In this document: in pieces, positions 1-4,919 of the stretch
Numbering within the stretch: position 1 is the first letter of the stretch
How the letters are laid out: every line of letters starts with the position of its first letter
Source of the DNA: a bacterium HR27
Lineage (GTDB): Bacteria > Chloroflexota > Chloroflexia > Thermomicrobiales > Thermomicrobiaceae
Reading direction: 5' to 3'
DNA length: 6,137 nt
Assembly: GCA_002898975.1 (NCBI GenBank)
Contig: BEID01000094.1
Location: 1-6,137, forward strand
The notes under the pieces: model-generated
Seen by the model: only the letters and a program-made list of their open reading frames with translations
What the model was told of the DNA's origin: nothing
Database searches by the model: none
Position numbers and translations under genes: made by a program

Positions 1-103
1 GGAAAGCTGAAAAGATCGGAACCATGAAGACACCGCCGCCGAGCCCGACCATCGCACCGAGCGCACCAGCGAACGCTGCAACGACGAGGATACCGATTTC
101 CAC
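1..103 (-). CDS. TauE/SafE-family anion exporter, second copy (5' end only, runs off the left edge)
   Basis: The first 34 codons of a membrane protein are visible, starting with GTG at 103-101 directly after the TAG stop of the upstream gene (TAGGTG). The peptide begins VEIGILVVAAFAGALG (first residue read as Met) and continues with GLGGG at residues 20-24 and a VP at 28-29. This is a hydrophobic helix followed by the glycine-rich motif that opens the first repeat of TauE/SafE permeases. The neighbouring exporter at 1050-1895 has the same arrangement, with GLGGG at residues 26-30 and VP at 34-35. A GGGGGT stretch at 110-115, six bases upstream, is a suitable ribosome binding site and supports the GTG; an ATG at codon 18 would cut into the first helix. 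TauE/SafE proteins are thought to export sulfite, sulfoacetate or related anions. The rest of the gene lies outside the window, so completeness is unknown. Confidence 0.8.
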   Translation of the reverse strand, partial: MEIGILVVAAFAGALGAMVGLGGGVFMVPIFSAF

Positions 104-505
104 CTAATGACCCCCGACGAGACGAGTAATCGGTAACGCGGCAACCACGAGGAGGACGACAACGACCAAAGCGGTCGTCCGGCGATCGCCGCGGCGCGCA
201 CAGGCACCGAGCATCACCAGGAGACCAGTAACCGGCCCGAGGGCAACGAAGAGCAGGGCAGCTGTTTCAAGGGCGACTGGCTGACCGCGCATCAGCTCGC
301 TGGGGAGGTTCGTCAAGGAAACGGTGGCCTGCTCCAGGTTACCATCTTCGAACAGGTCGAGAACGAGGCCGACAGTGAGGAGTGCGACGGCAAGCCCCAG
401 CCACAGCCGGTAGAGTCGCGCGAGCATTTCCGAGAGTTGGCCGAGATGCGCCTCGCCACAGTCGATTCGTTCAGCCGGTGCGACTGTCGATTCTGTCCGT
501 GGCAT
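104..505 (-). CDS. Diverged DUF1634-like small membrane protein
   Basis: A 133-residue protein with a polar N-terminus of about 30 residues and three hydrophobic segments at roughly 34-51, 79-100 and 111-130. From LPSELMRGQP (67-76) onward it aligns without gaps to LVSGILSGQP (87-96, counted from the GTG at 1069) of the DUF1634 protein encoded just upstream. They share GQP, the LL pair, a Pro, an Ala and an Asp at matching positions, and both end in VGG or VGGH. The signature LTPxxRV of the family has become LGPVTGL here, so this is a divergent paralog rather than a standard member. The ATG at 505 is the first start codon after an in-frame stop; the site before it is a weak GGA. It is followed immediately by a TauE/SafE gene, the usual partner of DUF1634 proteins, so an accessory role to that permease is the best inference. 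Its biochemical function is unknown. Confidence 0.8.
   Translation of the reverse strand: MPRTESTVAPAERIDCGEAHLGQLSEMLARLYRLWLGLAVALLTVGLVLDLFEDGNLEQATVSLTNLPSELMRGQPVALETAALLFVALGPVTGLLVMLGACARRGDRRTTALVVVVLLVVAALPITRLVGGH
110..115 (-). promoter_or_regulatory. Ribosome binding site of the second TauE/SafE gene
   Basis: GGGGGT on the minus strand lies within the last codons of the upstream DUF1634-like gene, six bases before the GTG at 103. The same G-run type of site precedes the DUF1634 gene (1057-1062) and the recombinase (3922-3927). It decides the GTG start and implies translational coupling with the gene ending at 104. Confidence 0.5.
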
Positions 506-530
506 CGTCCAGCGACGACCATTCCGGTAC

Positions 531-567
531 GAGACACTGCTCCCACTGCCGCGGAGCCGCTTGTCTC
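531..567. repeat. Imperfect inverted repeat just downstream of the internal promoter
   Basis: GAGACA (531-536) pairs with TGTCTC (562-567), and inside them GCTCC (539-543) pairs with GGAGC (553-557). The inner loop has nine bases, with a 2/4-base asymmetric bulge between the two stems. It starts directly next to the -10 box at 568-573 and spans the expected transcription start. It could be an operator or a 5' leader hairpin. No T-run follows on either strand, so it does not look like an intrinsic terminator. Confidence 0.4.
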
Positions 568-596
568 ATCATACCATTCGTCGCCAGCAGTCTCGA
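568..596 (-). promoter_or_regulatory. Candidate internal sigma-70-type promoter for the DUF1634-like/TauE pair
   Basis: On the minus strand TCGAGA (596-591, four of six matches to TTGACA) is followed after exactly 17 bases by TATGAT (573-568, five of six matches to TATAAT). It lies in the 108-base gap between the two DUF1634 genes, with an expected start near 561, about 56 bases before the ATG at 505. It would let the second pair be transcribed independently of the upstream genes. Confidence 0.45.
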
Positions 597-597
597 C

Positions 598-607
598 CCC
601 AGCTGGG
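598..607. repeat. Perfect 10-base palindrome next to the -35 box
   Basis: CCCAGCTGGG reads the same on both strands and lies one base upstream of the -35 box at 591-596. Short GC palindromes arise by chance, but the placement suits a regulator binding site. No known regulator motif is recognised. Confidence 0.25.
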
Positions 608-613
608 AACGGC

Positions 614-1048
614 CTAACCACCGACGACACCGGCGAGGCCGAGCAGCAAGATGACCAACACGACGAGGGCGATGACGACGAACACGAAGTCGCGTTCCAG
701 GGCGAACAGCACGAGCGTCAGCGCCACCCGAGCAGTCGGGGTAAGAATCAGGACGAGCAGGCCGAGCCGCATCACGTCATCTGGCTGACCACTGAGGATG
801 CCGCTCACGAGCGCCTGCAGACTCGTCCGGAGGGTGCCGCTCCGGAGGGCCAGGAGTTCGTGCAACGTCTGGGGATCACTAGGTTGCGGTCCGCGCACGA
901 AGAACAGCAGGAGACCGATGGCACCGATTGCGGCTGCGACGAGTACCCCGAATCGCAAAACGCGACTGATCAGCAGATCGATGCGTTCCTGGACCGGGTT
1001 CAGGGTCGCGGTGTCGGGCATCCCAGACTGGACCGAGCGATCGTGCAT
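614..1048 (-). CDS. DUF1634 family membrane protein, partner of TauE/SafE exporter
   Basis: A 144-residue protein from the ATG at 1048. It contains RVLRFGVLVAAAIG (about 29-42), an extramembrane loop, GLLVLILTPTARV (about 96-108) and a final hydrophobic stretch. The order RVLRxGV, then LTPxxRV, then an ERD-type acidic turn before the last helix is typical of DUF1634, a family of small predicted inner-membrane proteins usually encoded beside TauE/SafE permeases. An in-frame GTG at 1069 would give 151 residues but overlaps the exporter by 20 bases and has no ribosome site. The ATG at 1048 lies one base after the exporter stop (TGACATG) and has GGGGGT eight bases upstream, so it is preferred. 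The tight junction implies co-translation with the exporter. It probably acts as an accessory or regulatory subunit, but no activity is established for the family. Confidence 0.88.
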   Translation of the reverse strand: MHDRSVQSGMPDTATLNPVQERIDLLISRVLRFGVLVAAAIGAIGLLLFFVRGPQPSDPQTLHELLALRSGTLRTSLQALVSGILSGQPDDVMRLGLLVLILTPTARVALTLVLFALERDFVFVVIALVVLVILLLGLAGVVGG

Positions 1049-1049
1049 G

Positions 1050-1895
1050 TCACCATACCCCCAATCCACGCAGCAGCATCTGGACGGCGATCACCAGCAG
1101 GATGGGAATGAAGAGTTGGCGGACACGGCGGTTCGTCAGGCGGAGCAACAGCTGCGCACCGACCAGCGAGCCAGCCAGCACGCCGAGCATCACTGGTGTC
1201 GCGATCAACGGCACGACGTCGCCTCGCCAGAAGTAGATGCCAGCGCTGGCCGCTGCCGTGACGCCGATCATGAAGTTGCTGGTCGCCGTCGAGACCTTCA
1301 TCGGCATGCGCATGCCCCAGTCCATGGCGAGCACTTTGAGTGCGCCGGCACCGAGGCCGAGCAACGCCGAAGCAAGTCCGGCCACGAACATCATGGCGAA
1401 GCCGATCGGGACACGCGTGACTTCGTAGGTCACGACCCGGCCGAGCGCACGGTCTGGGTAGGCGCCGCCGAGCCGGAGGTGCCGAGCCAGCCAGTCGGGC
1501 TGGACACCGGAGGGAACTTCTTCACCGAGACGACGCGCCATCGGACCGAGCGACGCCAGGAGAAACGCGGCGAAGAGGAAGTACAGCGCTCTCCCTGGGA
1601 GGAAAGGAACGAGCGACGCGCCGAGTACGGCGCCGCTACTCGTCGCCAATTCGAGGAAGATCCCGGCTCGCACGTTCGTCAAGTGGTCGCGCACATAGGC
1701 AGCGGCAGCTCCGCTGGAGGTCGCGATGATCGACACGATGCTGGCACCGACGGCGAGGTGGATGTCCAGGTGAAATCCGAGCGTTAGGAGCGGAACGATG
1801 AGAATGCCGCCACCCAGTCCGATGAGCGAGCCGAGCAAACCGGCGAGAAAGGAAAAGAGAAAGAGACCCACAACGAATAGTTCGATACCGACCAC
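1050..1895 (-). CDS. TauE/SafE-family anion exporter (sulfite/organosulfonate exporter type)
   Basis: A 281-residue multispanning membrane protein of normal family length. It shows the two-repeat build of TauE/SafE permeases. The first repeat has AGLLGSLIGLGGGILIVP at 18-35. The second has AGLASALLGLGAGALKV at 172-188, followed by a well-preserved stretch containing MKVSTATSNFMIGVTAA at 199-215 and a RGD turn at 224-226. Hydrophobic segments fill most of the chain, with a polar central loop at about 119-160. The GTG start at 1895 has AAAGGG seven bases upstream. The family is linked to export of sulfite, sulfoacetate or other small organic anions across the inner membrane; the substrate here cannot be read from sequence. 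It lies 87 bases downstream of the Ntn hydrolase gene on the same strand with no clear terminator between, and abuts the DUF1634 gene, so the three may form one transcript. Confidence 0.9.
   Translation of the reverse strand: MVGIELFVVGLFLFSFLAGLLGSLIGLGGGILIVPLLTLGFHLDIHLAVGASIVSIIATSSGAAAAYVRDHLTNVRAGIFLELATSSGAVLGASLVPFLPGRALYFLFAAFLLASLGPMARRLGEEVPSGVQPDWLARHLRLGGAYPDRALGRVVTYEVTRVPIGFAMMFVAGLASALLGLGAGALKVLAMDWGMRMPMKVSTATSNFMIGVTAAASAGIYFWRGDVVPLIATPVMLGVLAGSLVGAQLLLRLTNRRVRQLFIPILLVIAVQMLLRGLGVW
1057..1062 (-). promoter_or_regulatory. Ribosome binding site of the DUF1634 gene
   Basis: GGGGGT on the minus strand, inside the last codons of the TauE/SafE gene and eight bases before the ATG at 1048. 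It favours that ATG over the in-frame GTG at 1069, which has no purine-rich stretch upstream. Confidence 0.45.
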
Positions 1896-1902
1896 AGCCG
1901 TA

Positions 1903-1908
1903 CCCTTT
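1903..1908 (-). promoter_or_regulatory. Ribosome binding site of the TauE/SafE gene
   Basis: AAAGGG on the minus strand, seven bases before the GTG at 1895. It supports this GTG as the start. The 87-base gap (1896-1982) to the upstream gene otherwise shows only a short CCGA/TCGG hairpin without a T-run, so no terminator is called there. Confidence 0.45.
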
Positions 1909-1982
1909 CGTCTGCCGACCCTGCCTTTCCTGCCCGAACCGGTCGGCTGGCCGGCGGTGGCAAGTCGATCGTGTGCAGCGGC

Positions 1983-3686
1983 CTATCGATCCAGACCGAT
2001 CGCCGCTCCTGGATAGTACGGGTTCGTACCGCCGTGCAGGATTCCCTCATGGTCACGCAAGATTCCTCCTGGGCTGGCGAACGGGACATCAGCGAAGTCT
2101 TCGCGCACGACCTGAAGCCGATGTCCCCGCTCTTCGAGAGCAGCGATGACCGCCGGATCGATCCGGCTGCTCACCACCGTTGGTTCGACGATGCAGTCGA
2201 TCCGCGCTGCGGAAATGGCCGCCTGGATACCGAGCCCATGGTCGATGACGTTGCTCACCACCTGCACCACTGCGTCGATGATCCGCCGTCCCCCCATCGC
2301 GCCGAGGATGAGAAACACCCCATGGTCGGCGAACACGAGCGTCGGTGCCATGTTGGCGAGCGGCCGTTTGCCTGGCTCGATCGAGTTGGCTCGCCCGGGT
2401 TCCGGATCGAACCAGAACATGCCGTTGTTCATGAGGATCCCGGTACCCGGCGCCACGACGCGCGATCCCCAGGCCGACAGCAACGTCTGGGTGAGCGCGA
2501 CCGCGTTGCCCCACCGGTCGACTACACCGATGTGCGTTGTCGAACCCGTTCCGTAGTTGGGCAACGAGCGGGCGAAGACGCGTTCCACGCCGAGGCGGGC
2601 GGGGTCACCCGGCTCGATACGCTGGCGGGCGCGTTCGCCGATCTCGCTGGCTCGTTCTCGTGCATACGCGGGATCGGTGAGCCCGGCGACCGGCACCGGC
2701 ACGAACGCCGGGTCAGCGAGGTAGGCGAACCGATCGACGAATGCCTGCCGGAACGCTTCGATGAGGATATGGAGGGTACGACTCGAGTTGTGACCGTATT
2801 CAGCGAGCGGGAAGCAGGCGAGCAGGTGCAGCGCTTCGAGAACCGTCGGCCCGCCGCTCGGCGCGGGGGCAACGGCGATGCGGTAGCCGCGGTACTCCCC
2901 CCAGAGCGGTGCGGACAAGCGGACAGTGTAGCGCTCGAGGTCCTCCATCGTTAGGAGCGCACCCAGGTCACGCAACCCTTCGACCAGCTGCCGTCCGAGT
3001 TCGCCGCGGTAGAACGTGTCGGAACCCTCGCGGGCGATCGCTTCCAGCGAGCGGGCGAGATCCGGCTGCCGGAGGATGGTCGGCTCGAGCCCGGTCTGGA
3101 CCGGCAAGGGAAGGCCATCGCGGGTGAAGATCGCACGCGTCGAGGGATACCGGGCGAGCAGAGCAGCATCTTGCGCCATTTCGAGACTGGTATGCCAGCT
3201 CACTGGGAAGCCGTCGCGGGCGAGCCGGATGGCGGGCTGGAGGAGTTCCGCAAGCGGTCGCGTTCCGTAGCGTTCGAGTGCAGTCACCAGCCCGGCGACG
3301 GCGCCGGGTACGGCAATGGCGAGTGGTCCGTGCACGTTGGCATCGCCCTCGACGGCGCGCCAGCCGAACCGTGTTGCGCTGGTCCCCGGGAGGAGTGCGT
3401 AGAGATCCGGGCGTGCCGCGAGCGGCGCGCACATGCCGAAATCGAGCGCCACGGTCTCTCGCCGCTCGGCCAGGTGAACCAGCATGAGGCCGCCTCCGCC
3501 GATCCCACTCATGAACGGCTCGACGACTCCGATTGCGAAGGCTGTCGCCACGGCAGCATCGACTGCGTTACCGCCATCCGCCAGCACGGCGACTCCGACC
3601 TCGGCCGCCAGCTCGTGTTGCGCGACCAGCATGCCGAGGCGGCCGGTCGCCTCGGTGCGGTCGATGATCCAGACGCCACGGTGCAT
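1983..3686 (-). CDS. ggt: Gamma-glutamyltransferase-family Ntn hydrolase with altered substrate pocket
   Basis: A 567-residue protein covering the whole gamma-glutamyltranspeptidase fold. Visible family motifs are GGNAVDAAVATAFA (residues 38-51), SGIGGGG (60-66), VPGAVAGL (126-133), the cleavage and nucleophile site GTGSTTH (379-385), MNNGM (419-423), GKRPL (439-443) and GAMGG (462-466). Thr383 is the expected nucleophile; self-cleavage before it would give subunits of 382 and 185 residues. No signal peptide is visible, so it is probably cytoplasmic. The ATG at 3686 is chosen because GGAGGG lies just upstream; the open frame extends to a TTG at 3752 with no support. The Arg, Asn, Gln, Asp and Ser-Ser residues that hold the glutamyl group in the E. 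coli enzyme are all replaced (Gly84, Leu403, Gly422, Trp425, Ala444-Asn445). The fold assignment is firm. Glutathione or gamma-glutamyl hydrolysis is doubtful; another amidase or acylase activity is possible. The symbol reflects family only. Confidence 0.88.
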   Translation of the reverse strand: MHRGVWIIDRTEATGRLGMLVAQHELAAEVGVAVLADGGNAVDAAVATAFAIGVVEPFMSGIGGGGLMLVHLAERRETVALDFGMCAPLAARPDLYALLPGTSATRFGWRAVEGDANVHGPLAIAVPGAVAGLVTALERYGTRPLAELLQPAIRLARDGFPVSWHTSLEMAQDAALLARYPSTRAIFTRDGLPLPVQTGLEPTILRQPDLARSLEAIAREGSDTFYRGELGRQLVEGLRDLGALLTMEDLERYTVRLSAPLWGEYRGYRIAVAPAPSGGPTVLEALHLLACFPLAEYGHNSSRTLHILIEAFRQAFVDRFAYLADPAFVPVPVAGLTDPAYARERASEIGERARQRIEPGDPARLGVERVFARSLPNYGTGSTTHIGVVDRWGNAVALTQTLLSAWGSRVVAPGTGILMNNGMFWFDPEPGRANSIEPGKRPLANMAPTLVFADHGVFLILGAMGGRRIIDAVVQVVSNVIDHGLGIQAAISAARIDCIVEPTVVSSRIDPAVIAALEERGHRLQVVREDFADVPFASPGGILRDHEGILHGGTNPYYPGAAIGLDR

Positions 3687-3691
3687 CCCGG

Positions 3692-3697
3692 CCCTCC
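3692..3697 (-). promoter_or_regulatory. Ribosome binding site fixing the start of the Ntn hydrolase
   Basis: GGAGGG on the minus strand, with its GGAGG core six bases before the ATG at 3686. It is the strongest Shine-Dalgarno match in the window and places the start 22 codons inside the longest open frame. Confidence 0.7.
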
Positions 3698-3723
3698 AAC
3701 TCCGACTGCCCGTCACCGTGCAC

Positions 3724-3752
3724 AGCCTATGCCCGGTACCGCCGGTGGGCAA
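3724..3752 (-). promoter_or_regulatory. ggt: Candidate promoter of the Ntn hydrolase gene
   Basis: On the minus strand TTGCCC (3752-3747, four of six to TTGACA) is followed after 17 bases by TAGGCT (3729-3724, matching the conserved first T, A and last T of TATAAT). The expected start is near 3717, about 30 bases before the ATG. The match is moderate. A second, weaker -10-like TAGCAT lies at 3841-3846. Confidence 0.3.
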
Positions 3753-3769
3753 GATGGACGATCGGCGAT

Positions 3770-3786
3770 CCGGAACGCGTTACCGG
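3770..3786. repeat. 17-base near-palindrome in the divergent intergenic region
   Basis: CCGG (3770-3773), AACGCGTT (3774-3781, itself a perfect palindrome), one A, then CCGG (3783-3786). It lies between the two opposing candidate promoters, upstream of both, which is where a shared operator would be expected. No known regulator motif is recognised and the site could be chance in GC-rich DNA. Confidence 0.25.
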
Positions 3787-3864
3787 CCAGCAGCGAGCCG
3801 CGGCACGGATTTCGTGGGGCTGGTGTCGCTTTCACACGCTATGCTAGCACGCACAGGATGGAAC

Positions 3865-3893
3865 TTGACAGCTTGCCGAGCGATCGGTACGCT
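3865..3893 (+). promoter_or_regulatory. Likely promoter of the tyrosine recombinase gene
   Basis: A perfect TTGACA box (3865-3870) is followed after exactly 17 bases by TACGCT (3888-3893), which keeps the critical first T, A and last T of TATAAT. The expected start is near 3900, giving a leader of about 33 bases before the ATG at 3933. Confidence 0.55.
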
Positions 3894-3921
3894 CCGGGTG
3901 GGCAGAACATTTGTGCGTCAC

Positions 3922-3927
3922 GGGGGG
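3922..3927 (+). promoter_or_regulatory. Ribosome binding site of the recombinase
   Basis: GGGGGG, five bases before the ATG at 3933. It and the promoter at 3865-3893 fix the start. The frame is open for a further 254 codons upstream, but those lie antisense to the hydrolase and before the promoter. Confidence 0.5.
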
Positions 3928-3932
3928 CGAGC

Positions 3933-4913
3933 ATGCGAGAACGGCCGCAGGAGGACGAGCGGGGACAGGCGATCCAGCCACCGCTCTTCGAGCTGGGGCG
4001 AGACGGAAAGCTCCGCGGTACCGTCGGTCTCCTCCCGGTCCTGACCGCCGAATCGTCCCTCGATGTGGCCCGCTTCTGGTTCCGGCGCTATCTGGAGCAG
4101 TCCGGCCATCCAGTCAATACGGTCAAGTCCTACAGCTACGACCTCGCGGTGTTCGAATCGGTCGTGGGACCGAAACCGATCCGGGAGATCGACGAGCGGG
4201 ATGTCGCGACCTTCCTGGAGCAAAGCCGTGGCCGTTCCACGCGCAAGCGACGGCTGACGACGCTGTCGACGTTCTTCAAGTTCCTGATCACCCGCGCGAA
4301 GGTGCTGGAACACGATCCGACAGCAGCGTTCTACTCGGATCGGATCCCGCTCAAGACGCCGCAGCCGTTGTTCCCGGAGGAACAGGAGCGGCTGCTGGCG
4401 GCTGCAGCAGCGGAAGGGCCGCGGACGCACCTCGCGATCTGGCTGATGCTGCGACTCGGGCTGTCGCGGCACGAGGTGCTGGCCTTGCGGGCGTCGCACA
4501 TCGACTGGGCGGATCCGGAGAGGCCGATCGTGTATGTCTTCGCTGAGGGAGAGAAGCGACGCCTGCGCGAACGCAAGCTCGCCGGCAACCGTGAACTGAC
4601 CGAGATCTACCAGCGCTTGCTCGAGGAAGAGGGGCCACAAGATCGTCTCGTTCCCATCCTCCCGCAGTCGCTCAACAAGCTGGTCGAGCGTGTCGCCGCC
4701 GCTGCTGGTATCAGCAAGCCGGTGTCACCCCAGACGTTGCGTCACACCTTCGCAGTCGAGCAGGCGAAGCGCGGCGCGAGCGAGGACGAGCTCCTGGAGC
4801 TCCTGGGGCTCGCTGACGATGCGCGGAACCGGCTCAGCGTGCAACGGTACATACGCCTTGCGGCGCCGCCGCTCGATCCGCTGGCTGCGCCACGACCGGG
4901 CGGGGCGTCGTAG
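3933..4913 (+). CDS. Tyrosine recombinase/integrase-family protein with degenerate active site
   Basis: A 326-residue protein. Residues 1-40 are a polar leader. Residues about 42-133 form a SAM-like core-binding domain with FWFRRYLEQSGHPVNTVKSY at 48-67 and LTTLSTFFKFLI at 108-119. Residues about 145-310 match the catalytic domain. The second Arg is clear in TLRHTFA (268-274, Arg270), and the nucleophile is Tyr306 in VQRYIRL. The first-Arg motif, normally GLRxxE, reads GLSRHE (176-181): Ser178 sits at the Arg position and Arg179 next to it. The His before the second Arg is Gln267, and the LLGH His is Leu293, followed by about four extra residues before the Tyr. Lys208 or Lys215 could serve as the beta-hairpin Lys. 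The family cuts and rejoins DNA through a phosphotyrosine link. Whether this member is active is uncertain. It has its own promoter and no visible attachment sites or phage genes nearby, so it may be a resident chromosomal protein. Confidence 0.85.
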   Translation: MRERPQEDERGQAIQPPLFELGRDGKLRGTVGLLPVLTAESSLDVARFWFRRYLEQSGHPVNTVKSYSYDLAVFESVVGPKPIREIDERDVATFLEQSRGRSTRKRRLTTLSTFFKFLITRAKVLEHDPTAAFYSDRIPLKTPQPLFPEEQERLLAAAAAEGPRTHLAIWLMLRLGLSRHEVLALRASHIDWADPERPIVYVFAEGEKRRLRERKLAGNRELTEIYQRLLEEEGPQDRLVPILPQSLNKLVERVAAAAGISKPVSPQTLRHTFAVEQAKRGASEDELLELLGLADDARNRLSVQRYIRLAAPPLDPLAAPRPGGAS

Positions 4914-4919
4914 CGGTGC

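Noticed and set aside
826..846. Perfect 7-base inverted repeat (TCCGGAG, 7-base loop, CTCCGGA)
   Set aside because: It lies inside the DUF1634 coding sequence and comes from the repeated Leu-Arg codons of LRSGTLR. There is no T-run and no reason to expect regulation here.
437..1111. Plus-strand frame of 224 codons across both DUF1634 genes
   Set aside because: It starts at TTG and has a very acidic, His/Gln-rich composition that mirrors the membrane helices on the other strand.
798..1787. Plus-strand frame of 329 codons opposite the TauE/SafE and DUF1634 genes
   Set aside because: The composition is dominated by His, Arg, Glu and Gln, as expected from the complement of hydrophobic membrane-protein codons. 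There is no domain and no ribosome site.
1896..1982. Possible terminator between the hydrolase and the exporter
   Set aside because: Only a 4-base CCGA/TCGG stem around ACCGGT is present, with no T-run after it on the minus strand.
1971..2954. Plus-strand frame of 327 codons opposite the Ntn hydrolase
   Set aside because: It is a shadow of a conserved enzyme gene in GC-rich DNA, where antisense stops are rare. The translation has no family resemblance.
3687..3752. N-terminal extension of the hydrolase to a TTG start
   Set aside because: The 22 extra residues do not resemble the family or a signal peptide. The stretch covers a promoter candidate, and the ATG at 3686 has a strong GGAGGG site.
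3171..3932. Frame open for 254 codons upstream of the recombinase ATG, making one 580-residue frame
   Set aside because: It runs antisense through the conserved 5' half of the hydrolase and across the divergent promoters. Its translation is low-complexity and Arg/Gly/His-rich with no recognisable domain. The promoter and ribosome site fix the start at 3933.
3918..4640. Minus-strand frame of 240 codons opposite the recombinase
   Set aside because: The recombinase frame has clear family motifs, while this frame has an Arg/Gln/Pro-rich translation without any.
3933..4913. Integrated phage or mobile element around the recombinase
   Set aside because: No flanking direct repeats, tRNA gene, excisionase, transposase or phage genes are visible in the window.
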